This document shows, one piece after another, positions 18,999 to 27,431 of a stretch of DNA of 64,000 nt. Where the stretch lies: the NCBI RefSeq assembly GCF_040499845.1, contig NZ_CP159342.1, positions 6,200,001 to 6,264,000 on the forward strand, in the 5' to 3' direction. The notes beneath the pieces are model-generated. The model made no database searches. It saw nothing but the letters and a program-made list of their open reading frames with translations, and was not told the DNA's origin. Position 1 is the stretch's first letter; each line of letters starts with the position of its first letter. This DNA comes from Micromonospora sp. CCTCC AA 2012012 (GTDB lineage: Bacteria; Actinomycetota; Actinomycetes; Mycobacteriales; Micromonosporaceae). The position numbers and the translations under genes were made by a program.

Positions 18999-19559
18999 TC
19001 AACCGGTCGGGTCCAGCGGGGCGGCCCCGAACGACACCGCGAACCGTTCGCACCAGATCGCCACGCTGGTCAGGCCGGTGACGTCGGTGCCGGCGGGAAG
19101 GTCGTACGCCTGGTCGCCGCGGTTGCCCTTGAGCGGGCCCAGCTCGACCCGGCGGCCGTCGTCGAAGACCTTCCACCCGGACGGACCGGTGCGCACCGGC
19201 TGGTCGGTCAGCCAGACCTGAAGATCCGGACCGTTGGAGGTGACCAGCCCGACCAGTTCCAGCCGGAACCGGCCGTCGGCGCGCCGGACGAGTCGCGCGC
19301 TGCCGGTGGTGTCGTGCTCGTGGGCGACGAAGTCGCCCCGACCGACCAGGGTGGGACCGGCCGGCGCGCTGGTCGCGGACGGCGCTCCGGACGGCAGCGG
19401 GGCGGGCGCCACCGACTCGATCGCGGTGAGCTGCTCGTGCACCTCGGTGTCGGTGACCAGCTTCCAGGGCTGGAACCAGAACAGCCCGAACGCGGCCCCG
19501 GCGCCGACGACGGCGACCACGACCCAGGTCAGCGGCTTGTGCGGCAGTCGGGTTCGCAT
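18999..19559 (-). CDS. Membrane-anchored DM13-domain protein
   Basis: The protein has 186 residues. It has one N-terminal membrane helix (about 12-32, WVVVAVVGAGAAFGLFWF) and an extracytoplasmic DM13 domain (about 80-185) recognisable by GDFVAHEHDTTGSARLVR, LELVGLVTSNGPDLQVWLTD and the C-terminal AIWCERFAVSFGAAPL with the conserved Cys. DM13 domains are proposed to have redox or electron-transfer roles. ATG 19559 was chosen because it begins the anchor. It stands alone, divergent from the ABC operon. Confidence 0.8.
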   Translation of the reverse strand: MRTRLPHKPLTWVVVAVVGAGAAFGLFWFQPWKLVTDTEVHEQLTAIESVAPAPLPSGAPSATSAPAGPTLVGRGDFVAHEHDTTGSARLVRRADGRFRLELVGLVTSNGPDLQVWLTDQPVRTGPSGWKVFDDGRRVELGPLKGNRGDQAYDLPAGTDVTGLTSVAIWCERFAVSFGAAPLDPTG

Positions 19560-19714
19560 GGGTCGAGTCTTCCGCTCACCGGCCCGCCCGGTCACCCCGC
19601 GCCGCTTACGGAACCCTTACCGCCCGCCGGTGCTCGGTGCTCGGGGCGGAATCAGGGGGATCCCCGAGCGTTTCCCGATGCCCGTCCGAGCGCGACCTTC
19701 CTACGCTGGTGGGC

Positions 19715-20629
19715 GTGACACTGATCGCGACCGAGTCGCTGACCAAGACGTACGGGGGTCGGGTCACCGCACTCGCCGACCTCACGGTGTCGGTCGAGCC
19801 GGGGATCATCGGCCTGGTCGGCGCGAACGGCGCCGGCAAGTCCACGTTGATCAAGATCCTGCTCGGCCTGCTCCCACCGACCAGCGGCCGGGTCTCCGTG
19901 CTCGGCCTCGACCCGACCAGCGATCCGGCGGCGGTCCGCGCCCGGATCGGCTACATGCCCGAGCACGACGCCCTGCCGCCCGACCTCTCCGCCGCCGAGC
20001 TGGTCACCCACCTGGGGCGGATCAGCGGCCTGCCCCGCACGGTGGCCCGGGAACGCGCCTCCGAGGCGCTGCGCCACGTGGGCCTCTACGAGGAGCGCTA
20101 CCGCCCGGTCGGCGGCTACTCCACCGGCATGAAGCAGCGGGTCAAGCTCGCCCAGGCGCTCGTGCACGACCCGGACCTGCTGCTGCTCGACGAGCCGACC
20201 AACGGCCTCGACCCGGCCGGCCGGGACGCGATGCTCGCGCTGATCCACCGCATCGGCACCGAGTTCGGCATCTCCGTGCTGGTCTGCTCGCACCTGCTCG
20301 GCGAGGTGGAGCGGATCTGCGACACGCTGATCGCCATCGACGGCGGGCGACTGCTGCGCGCCGACCACATCTCCGCGATGACCTCCGCCACCGACGTGCT
20401 CGCCGTCGAGGTCAGTGAGGGCACCGACGAGCTGGCCGCCCGGCTCGCCGCGCTCGACCTGCCGGTGTCCCGGGACGGTCGGCTGCTGCTCGTCCCGCTC
20501 GCCGACGACGCCACGTACGACCTGATCCTCGGCGCGGTCGCCGAGCTGGACCTGCCGCTGCACCGGCTGGACCAGCGCCGGCACCGGGTGGCCGAACTCT
20601 TCGCCGTGAGGGAGCCCAGCCATGTCTGA
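19715..20629 (+). CDS. ABC transporter ATP-binding protein (operon gene 1)
   Basis: A 304-residue ATPase of the drug/lantibiotic-export (CcmA-like) group. It has Walker A GANGAGKST, Q-loop region IGYMPEHDALP, the signature YSTGMKQRVKLAQAL (Thr replaces the second Ser/Gly of LSGGQ), Walker B LLLLDEPTNGLDP and H-loop VCSHLL. GTG 19715 lies seven bases after a TACGCT -10-like hexamer, which suggests a leaderless transcript. It overlaps the next permease gene by 8 nt. The exported substrate is unknown. Confidence 0.9.
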   Translation: MTLIATESLTKTYGGRVTALADLTVSVEPGIIGLVGANGAGKSTLIKILLGLLPPTSGRVSVLGLDPTSDPAAVRARIGYMPEHDALPPDLSAAELVTHLGRISGLPRTVARERASEALRHVGLYEERYRPVGGYSTGMKQRVKLAQALVHDPDLLLLDEPTNGLDPAGRDAMLALIHRIGTEFGISVLVCSHLLGEVERICDTLIAIDGGRLLRADHISAMTSATDVLAVEVSEGTDELAARLAALDLPVSRDGRLLLVPLADDATYDLILGAVAELDLPLHRLDQRRHRVAELFAVREPSHV

Positions 20630-21503
20630 GTCGACCGGCGTCATCCACGACATCGGCTACCAGCGCTACACCGGGCCACGGCTGGGTCGCCGGCAGGTCT
20701 TCGGCGCCCTCTACGGGCACGGGCTGCGCACCGCGTTCGGGCTGGGGCGTACCGCCAAGGCGAAGATCTTCCCCTGGCTGGTCGTCGGCATCGTGGTGGT
20801 CACCGCCGCCGGGCTGACCGCGGTGCGCAGCCAGCTCGGCCGGGCCGTCATGACGTACGCCCAGTTCGCCGACTCGATGAGCTGGCTGGTCATCTTCTTC
20901 GTCGCGGTGGTCGGGCCGGAGCTGGTCTCCCGCGACCTGCGCAGCGGGGTGCTGCCGCTCTACTTCTCCCGGCCGCTGGCGCGCGGCGACTACGCCCTGG
21001 CCAAGCTGCTGAGCCTGGTGACCGCGCTGTGGCTGCTGCTCGGTGCGCCGCAGCTGGTGATGTTCCTCGGCGCGGCGTTCACCACCGACGACGGGATGCA
21101 CGGGGTCTGGAACGAGCTGCTGGACCTGCTCCCCGGCCTGCTCTACGCGGCGCTCTGGGCGGTGGTCTTCGCCTCCGTCGGGCTGCTGATCGCCTCGCTC
21201 ACCGGCAAGCGGGCGTTCGCCGCCGGTGGGATCGTGGCGGCCTTCCTGATGACCACCCCGATCGTCGGCACGCTGTCGATCATGCCGTCCCGGGCGGTCA
21301 ACGAGCTGGCCCTGCTCGCCTCGCCGTCCACCCTGGTCCAGGGCGTCGGCCTCTACACCCTCGGTGACCTGCTGGCCCCTGCCGGGGAGGCGAACCGCCT
21401 GATCGGCGGCTTCGGTCCGGTCTACGTCCTCGCCGCCGTGCTGCTCGTCGCCGGCTGCGTCACCCTGCTGCTGCTGCGATACCGGAAGGTGGCCGCCCGA
21501 TGA
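20622..21503 (+). CDS. ABC-2 type permease (operon gene 2)
   Basis: A 293-residue membrane protein with about six hydrophobic helices and the ABC-2 landmark SRDLRSGVLPLYFSRPLARGDYALAKLL. The N-terminal cytoplasmic motif IHDIGYQRYTGPRLGRR is characteristic of this permease subgroup. It overlaps both neighbouring ATPase genes, so it is probably co-translated and works with the first ATPase. Confidence 0.85.
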   Translation: MSESTGVIHDIGYQRYTGPRLGRRQVFGALYGHGLRTAFGLGRTAKAKIFPWLVVGIVVVTAAGLTAVRSQLGRAVMTYAQFADSMSWLVIFFVAVVGPELVSRDLRSGVLPLYFSRPLARGDYALAKLLSLVTALWLLLGAPQLVMFLGAAFTTDDGMHGVWNELLDLLPGLLYAALWAVVFASVGLLIASLTGKRAFAAGGIVAAFLMTTPIVGTLSIMPSRAVNELALLASPSTLVQGVGLYTLGDLLAPAGEANRLIGGFGPVYVLAAVLLVAGCVTLLLLRYRKVAAR

Positions 21504-22459
21504 CCACGATCAGCGCCGGCCCTGCGGCGACCACCCCGACCGCGACCACCAGCACCCTCGACCTCGCCGGCGTCTCCCGCTGGTACGGCAACGTCGTGGC
21601 GGTCAACGACGTCACCATGCGGCTCGGCCCCGGCGTGACCGGCCTGCTCGGCCCGAACGGCGCCGGCAAGACCACGCTGCTGCACATGATGGCCGGCTTC
21701 CTCGCCCCCTCCCGGGGCGGCGTCACCCTCGACGGCGAGCCCACCTGGCGCAACCCGGCCGTCTACCGGCGGCTCGGCCTGGTCAGCGAGCGGGAGGCGG
21801 TGCACAGCTTCCTCACCGCGTACGAGTTCGTGCTGGCCAGCGCGAAGCTGCACCGGCTGCCCGACCCCGAGGCGGCGGCCCGGCGGGCCATCGCGCTGGT
21901 CGAGCTGGAGGGGGCGCAGGAACGCCGGATCGGCACGTACTCCAAGGGCATGCGGCAGCGCACCCGCGTCGCCGCGGCGCTGGTCCACGACCCGCAGGTG
22001 CTGCTGCTCGACGAACCCTTCAACGGGATGGACCCGCGGCAGCGGCTGCACATGATGGCCCTGCTGCACTCCCTCGGCGACGCCGGCCGGACCATCCTGT
22101 TCAGCTCGCACATCCTGGAGGAGGTCGAGCAGGTCTCCGGCACGGTGCAGGTGATGGTCGCCGGTCGGCTGGCCGCCTCCGGCGACTTCCGGACCATCCG
22201 GCGACTGATGACCAACCGGCCGCACGTCTTCGCGGTCCGCTCCACCGACGACCGGGCCCTGGCGGTCGCGCTGATCGCCGAGGAGTCGGTGACCGGGGTC
22301 GAGCTGGGCCGCGACGGGCTGACCGTCCGGGCCGGCGACTACGGCGCCTTCACCCGGGCACTGCCGAAGATCGCGCTGGCCCGGGGCATCCGGGTCCGCG
22401 CGCTGACGCCCGAGGACGAATCCCTGGAGAGCGTCTTCTCCTATCTGGTGGGGGCCTGA
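21500..22459 (+). CDS. ABC transporter ATP-binding protein (operon gene 3)
   Basis: A 319-residue ATPase with Walker A GPNGAGKTT, the signature YSKGMRQRTRVAAAL, Walker B VLLLDEPFNGMDP and H-loop FSSHILEEVE. The C-terminal about 90 residues are a DUF-like accessory domain common in ABC-2 exporter ATPases. The ATG overlaps the preceding permease stop (ATGA). The four genes alternate ATPase-permease-ATPase-permease, which suggests two related export units or one heteromeric complex. Confidence 0.9.
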   Translation: MTTISAGPAATTPTATTSTLDLAGVSRWYGNVVAVNDVTMRLGPGVTGLLGPNGAGKTTLLHMMAGFLAPSRGGVTLDGEPTWRNPAVYRRLGLVSEREAVHSFLTAYEFVLASAKLHRLPDPEAAARRAIALVELEGAQERRIGTYSKGMRQRTRVAAALVHDPQVLLLDEPFNGMDPRQRLHMMALLHSLGDAGRTILFSSHILEEVEQVSGTVQVMVAGRLAASGDFRTIRRLMTNRPHVFAVRSTDDRALAVALIAEESVTGVELGRDGLTVRAGDYGAFTRALPKIALARGIRVRALTPEDESLESVFSYLVGA

Positions 22460-22460
22460 G

Positions 22461-23171
22461 ATGTCGACCGTTTCCTGGATCACCGTGCGCGGCCTCTTCG
22501 GCCGGCGGCGGTTCCTGCTGCTGCTCCCGCTGCCGGCGCTGCTCCTGGTGCTCGCGATCGTCTCCCGTTCGCTCGGCGTCGACCCCGGCCAGTGGGCACC
22601 GCCGGTGGTGGTGGGCCTCGGCCTGGCCGTGGTGCTGCCGGTGGTCGCGCTGATCGTGGGCACCGGCGTGCTGGGCGCCGAGATCGACGACGGCACGGTG
22701 GTGCACATCCTGACCAAGCCGCTGCCGCGCTGGCAGATCGTGCTGCCGAAGCTCGCGGTGGCGACCGGGGTCACCGCGGCCACCGTCGCCGTGCCGATCT
22801 ACGTCGCGGGCGTGCTGGCCCATTCGGTACGACTCGGCCTGGCGCTCGCCGCCGCGTCCGCGCTGGGCGCGCTGGCGTACTCGGCGCTGTTCCTGGCGCT
22901 GAGCCTGGTCACCCGGCGGCCGGTCCTGCTCGGGCTGGTCTACGTGCTGATCTGGGAGGGGCTGCTGGGCCGCTTCGTCAGCGGTACGAAGGTGCTCTCG
23001 ATCCAGCAGTGGGTGATCGCCCTGGCCGACCGGATGGCCCCGACGGAGCTGCTGTCGGCCACCGTCTCGGTGCCGGTCGCCGCGGTGCTGACCGCCCTGG
23101 TCAGCGTCGGCTTCACCGTGTTGGCCATCGACCGCCTCCGCTCGTTCAGCGTGGCCGGCGAGACGAGCTGA
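22461..23171 (+). CDS. ABC-2 type permease (operon gene 4)
   Basis: A 236-residue membrane protein with about six helices. The loop LGAEIDDGTVVHILTKPLPRWQIVLPKL is the ABC-2 equivalent of the coupling region. It begins immediately after the third gene of the operon and ends before a bidirectional terminator. Its partner is most likely the ATPase encoded just upstream. Confidence 0.85.
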   Translation: MSTVSWITVRGLFGRRRFLLLLPLPALLLVLAIVSRSLGVDPGQWAPPVVVGLGLAVVLPVVALIVGTGVLGAEIDDGTVVHILTKPLPRWQIVLPKLAVATGVTAATVAVPIYVAGVLAHSVRLGLALAAASALGALAYSALFLALSLVTRRPVLLGLVYVLIWEGLLGRFVSGTKVLSIQQWVIALADRMAPTELLSATVSVPVAAVLTALVSVGFTVLAIDRLRSFSVAGETS

Positions 23172-23174
23172 GGG

Positions 23175-23209
23175 ACGACGGGGAGGGCTCCGAGGGCCCT
23201 CCCCGTCGT
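23175..23209. terminator. Bidirectional terminator between the ABC operon and valS
   Basis: A perfect 14-bp inverted repeat (23175-23188 with 23196-23209) fills the gap between two converging genes. Confidence 0.8.
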
Positions 23210-23211
23210 GG

Positions 23212-25776
23212 CTAGAAGGCGCAGGCGATGACGAGCTCCGGGGTGCGGTCGGGGAGCAGGTCGAGGGTGGCGATCCGGCCGGCGGCGCGGACGTCGTCGG
23301 CGATCGAGGTGAGCTGGTCGAGCAGCGCGGCGGGGCCCAGCGCCTCGGCCAGCGGCACCTCCGCCCTCATCGACAGCTTCCGTTCCGACTTGGCTCGCCG
23401 CACCTGGCCGAGCGCGTCGGCGGCCAGCCGCAGCAGCTCCGGGTCACCGGGTGCCTGGATGGCCCGCCCCACCTCGTACGTGGTGGGCCAGGTGGCCCGG
23501 TGCACCGAGCCGTACCGCCACCAGGACCAGATCTCCTCGGTGACGAAGGGCAGCACCGGGGCGAAGAGCCGCAACTGCACCGACAGCGCGGTCGCGAGGG
23601 CCGCCCGGGCCGAGTCGGCCCCCGCCCCGGTGCCGTAGGCGCGTTCCTTCACCAGCTCGATGTAGTCGTCGCAGAACCGCCAGAAGAAGGACTCGGTGGC
23701 CTGCAACGCGGCCGTGTGGTCGTACGCGTCGAAGGCCGCCGTCGCGGTGCCGACCACGCCGGTGAGTTCGGCGAGCATGGCGGTGTCCAGCGGGGTGGTC
23801 GCCGGGGCGCGCAACGCGTCCGCGGCGCCCAGCCCGAGGGCGAACTTCGACGCGTTGAGCAGCTTGGTGGCGAGCCGCCGGCCGACCTTGATCTGCGCCG
23901 GGTCGAAGGCCAGGTCCATGCCGGGTTTCCCGTTGGCCGCCCAGTACCGCACGGCGTCGGAGCCGTGCTGCTCCAGCAGGCCCATCGGGGTGACCACGTT
24001 GCCCTTGGACTTCGACATCTTCTTCCGGTCCGGGTCGAGGATCCAGCCGGAGAGCACGGTGTCCCGCCAGGGCAGCACGCCGTGTTCCAGGTGCGCGCGG
24101 ACCACCGAGGCGAAGAGCCAGGTCCGGATGATCTCCTGCCCCTGTGGCCGGAGGTCCATCGGGAAGACCCGGCCGAACAGGTCCGGGTCGGTCTCCCAGC
24201 CGCCGACGATCTGCGGGGTCAGCGACGAGGTGGCCCAGGTGTCCAGCACGTCCGGGTCACCGACGAAACCGCCGGGCACCCCGCGCTGCGACTCGTCGTG
24301 ACCGGGCGGGGCGTCGCTGGACGGGTCGACCGGCAGCATCGACTCGTCCGGTGTGAGAGGCTGGCTCCAGTCCGGCTCGCCAGCGTCGTCGAGCCGGTAC
24401 CACACCGGCACCGGCACGCCGAAGAAGCGCTGTCGACTGACCAGCCAGTCGCCGGTCAGGCCGCCCACCCAGTGGTCGTACCGGTGTCGCATGTGCTCCG
24501 GCACCCAGCGCAGCTCGGCGCCCCGGGCCAGCAGCTCCGCGCGCAGGTCGGCGTCCCGGCCGCCGTTGCGCAGGTACCACTGCCGGGTGGACACGATCTC
24601 CAGCGGCCGGTCGCCCCGCTCGTAGAACTTCACCGGATGGGTGATCTCGCGGGGCTCGCCGACCAGGTCGCCCGCGTCGCGCAGCAGGCCCACCAGGGTC
24701 CGGCGGGCAGCGGCGACGGTCTGCCCGGCCAGCGCCGCGTAGGGCTGCGCGGGCACGCCGGCCGGCGGCTCGGGCAGCAGCCGCCCGTCCCGACCGATCA
24801 CCACCCGGGTCGCCAGCTCCAGGTCCCGCCACCAGGTCACGTCGGTCAGGTCGCCGAAGGTGCAGACCATCGCGATGCCCGTGCCCTTGGCCGGGTCCGC
24901 CAGCGGGTGCGCGCGCACCGGCACCTCGACCCCGAACACGGGGGTACGCACGGACGCGCCGACCAGGTCCGCGTAGCGCTCGTCGTCGGGGTGGCAGACC
25001 AGCGCCACGCAGGCCGGCAGCAGCTCCGGCCGGGTGGTGTCGATCAGCACCTCCCGCCCGCCGGGCCCGGTGAACCGCAGCCGGTGGTACGCCCCGGGCC
25101 GCTCGCGGTCCTCCAGTTCCGCCTGGGCGACGGCGGTGGCGAAGCCGACGTCCCAGAGCGTCGGCGCCTCCGCCTGGTACGCCTCGCCCCGGGCCAGGTT
25201 GCGCAGGAACGCCCGCTGGCTGGTCGCCCGCGCCACCCGCCCGATGGTGGTGTACGTCAGCGACCAGTCCACCGAGAGCCCGAGCCGCCGCCAGAGCGCC
25301 TCGAAGACCTGCTCGTCCTCGGCGGTCAGGCGTTCGCACAGCTCGACGAAGTTGCGCCGGGAGACGGCCGTCGGATCCTTCCGGGCCGCCTCGGTGACCG
25401 GCCCGGCCGGCGGCTGCCACCGCGGGTCGTACGGCAGGGTCGGGTCGCAGCGCACCGCGTAGACGTTCTGCACCCGGCGTTCGGTGGGCAGACCGTTGTC
25501 GTCCCAGCCCATCGGATAGAAGACCGTCCGGCCGCGCATCCGCTGGAACCGGGCCACCGTGTCGGTGTGCGTGTACGAGAAGACGTGTCCCATGTGCAGC
25601 TCGCCCGATACGGTCGGCGGCGGCGTGTCGATGGCGTACACGTCCGACCGCTCCTTCGTCCGGTCGAACGCGTACGTGCCGTCCTCCTGCCAGCGGCGCG
25701 CCCAGCTCTCCTCGAGGCCGTCCAGGGTCGGACGCTCGGGGACGCCGGTGCGGGCCGTCCTCGCCGTGTCGGTCAT
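23212..25776 (-). CDS. valS: Valyl-tRNA synthetase (archaeal-like type)
   Basis: The 854-residue class I synthetase has the HIGH-type motif ELHMGHVF near residue 60 and KKMSKSKGNVV in the Rossmann domain. An editing domain lies in between (DTTRPELLPACVAL). The N-terminal TPPPTVSGELHMGHVFSYTHTD and the absence of the long C-terminal coiled coil of typical bacterial ValRS point to the archaeal/rickettsial-like subtype found in some actinobacteria. ATG 25776 lies six bases after TACGAT, so the message is probably leaderless. A second, bacterial-type ValRS may exist elsewhere in the genome; that cannot be seen here. Confidence 0.92.
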   Translation of the reverse strand: MTDTARTARTGVPERPTLDGLEESWARRWQEDGTYAFDRTKERSDVYAIDTPPPTVSGELHMGHVFSYTHTDTVARFQRMRGRTVFYPMGWDDNGLPTERRVQNVYAVRCDPTLPYDPRWQPPAGPVTEAARKDPTAVSRRNFVELCERLTAEDEQVFEALWRRLGLSVDWSLTYTTIGRVARATSQRAFLRNLARGEAYQAEAPTLWDVGFATAVAQAELEDRERPGAYHRLRFTGPGGREVLIDTTRPELLPACVALVCHPDDERYADLVGASVRTPVFGVEVPVRAHPLADPAKGTGIAMVCTFGDLTDVTWWRDLELATRVVIGRDGRLLPEPPAGVPAQPYAALAGQTVAAARRTLVGLLRDAGDLVGEPREITHPVKFYERGDRPLEIVSTRQWYLRNGGRDADLRAELLARGAELRWVPEHMRHRYDHWVGGLTGDWLVSRQRFFGVPVPVWYRLDDAGEPDWSQPLTPDESMLPVDPSSDAPPGHDESQRGVPGGFVGDPDVLDTWATSSLTPQIVGGWETDPDLFGRVFPMDLRPQGQEIIRTWLFASVVRAHLEHGVLPWRDTVLSGWILDPDRKKMSKSKGNVVTPMGLLEQHGSDAVRYWAANGKPGMDLAFDPAQIKVGRRLATKLLNASKFALGLGAADALRAPATTPLDTAMLAELTGVVGTATAAFDAYDHTAALQATESFFWRFCDDYIELVKERAYGTGAGADSARAALATALSVQLRLFAPVLPFVTEEIWSWWRYGSVHRATWPTTYEVGRAIQAPGDPELLRLAADALGQVRRAKSERKLSMRAEVPLAEALGPAALLDQLTSIADDVRAAGRIATLDLLPDRTPELVIACAF

Positions 25777-25908
25777 CTGCCGATCGTAGGCAGTCGGTGA
25801 CCCGCCTTCCACGGCATAACCGGCGCGCCCCCCTGTCCGCGACGGGACAGCGGCCGGGCCGGGCCTGTGACAGCATCTGCCGCGTCCGTGACGCGGGGGA
25901 GGCATTCC

Positions 25909-27371
25909 ATGGACGAGCGGGTACGCGCACGCCCGGGCTGGTGGGACCGGCCGGAGCCGGTGGAGGCGGTGGCCGCGTTCGCGGTCGGGGTGCTGGTCGC
26001 GGCGCGCGGGATGGCGCTGCTGGTCCAGGCCGGCTACACCGATCTGGTCGAGGGAGTGCCGGTCCGTACGGCGACGGTCACGGCCGTGCTGCTGGCCGTC
26101 GTGGTGGCCGCCGTCGCCCTGGTGCCCCGGCTGCCCGGCTGGCCGGTCGTGGCGGGCGCGCTGCTGCTGGTGGCGGTGGCCGACCAGGTGACCGGGGCGA
26201 CCCGGTGGCGCTGGTCGCCGGCTATCCGGTGCCCGCCCGGGTGGTCGTCTCGGTCGTGCTGGCCGCCGTCGGCGTCGGGGTGGCGCTCGGCGGGACGCTG
26301 CTCGCCGTCGGCCAGGCGCCGCGAGCGGGGCGCTGGCTGCCCGCCGCCGGACTGGCCGCCGGACTGGTGCTGCAACCGGTCGCCACCCGGCTGGTGCAGG
26401 ACGCGCTGCCCGACCGGTACGCGCGGTCGGTCTCCCCGGTCACCGTGCAGCTCTGGCTGGCGCTGCTGCTGACCGTCCTCGCGGCACTGCTGGCGTACCG
26501 GCGGGCGGTCGACGTGCCGCAGCCACCTTCGGGTGGCCCGGCGGTCCGGCCGGTGCTGGTCGTCGCCGGGGCCGCCGCCCTCACCCTGGCCGGGCTGCTG
26601 GTGCGGTCCTGGGTGGTGCGCACCTTCCGGGTCAGCCCGGACGGCCTGGCCGGTCACCGCCGGACCCGGGCGGTGGAGGCGTTCGGCCACTGGTCGCTGG
26701 TGCTCCTCGCCGCCGTGGTCGGGCTGGCGCTGCTCTGGTGGGCGTACCGGGCCGGTGGGGTGACGGCGGCGCGCTGGGTGGCGCTCTGCGTCGGCGCCGG
26801 CCCGACGCTGCTGTACGGCTTCCGGATCGCGCCCGGCTCGGCATCTCAGTCGCTGTTCCTGGTGACGGTGACCGGGGTGGTGGCCCTCACCGCCGCCGCC
26901 CTGCTGGCCCGGTACGCCGCCCGGGTGCTGCCCTGGGACGCGGTGGGGCTGGTGCTGGCCGCCCTCGCCATGCCGCTCGGGTCGTCCGTGGTGCGGGACC
27001 AGCTTCCGTCGGCGGCGCCGGCCCAGCCGGTGCTGATCGTGCTGGGGCTCGGGCTGGCACTGGGCTTCGGCCTCGGCTCGGCCGCCCTCGCGGTGAGCCG
27101 CCCGGTGGAGCGAACCGGCCCGCTCACCGGCCTGCTGGCGCTCGGCCCGGCCGCCCTCGTGCTCGCCGCGCTGACGCTGGCCCCGGTGGTGATCCGGTCC
27201 CAGTCCGACGGCCCCTACCGGGAGCCGCTGCTGACGGTGCCGGTCTTCGTCACCGCCACCGCCGTGGTGCTGGTGCTGCTGCACACCTTCACCCGGGCCG
27301 TCGAGCGGCTCCGCCGCGACCTGCACGCCGAGGCGGCGCTCACCCCGCCCGTCGACCCCGCCGCCGACTGA
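25909..27371 (+). pseudogene. Polytopic membrane protein gene with a frameshift
   Basis: Coding begins at ATG 25909 behind GGGGAGG and reads MDERVRARPGWWDRPEPVEAV with high third-position GC to about 26,200. The coding signal then continues in the next frame, one base back, from about 26,200 (DPVALVAGYPVPARVVV) to the TGA at 27369-27371. Upstream of the switch the second frame is Arg/Gly-rich noise; downstream the first frame is Arg/Ser/Pro noise. The total of 1,463 nt is not a multiple of three. The product would have about 10-12 membrane helices and no recognised family. The switch lies at or near a GGGGCGACCCGG run, so either a one-base loss or an assembly error is possible. Confidence 0.7.
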
Positions 27372-27431
27372 GCCGGGCCACCGCCCGCCAGGCCACCGAC
27401 TGACGGCGGCCAGCGCGGGCCGGCCGCACGA

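Noticed and set aside
23500..25800. Plus-strand open frame opposite valS
   Set aside because: There are no recognisable motifs and the composition is shadow-like; the minus strand encodes complete HIGH and KMSKS motifs.
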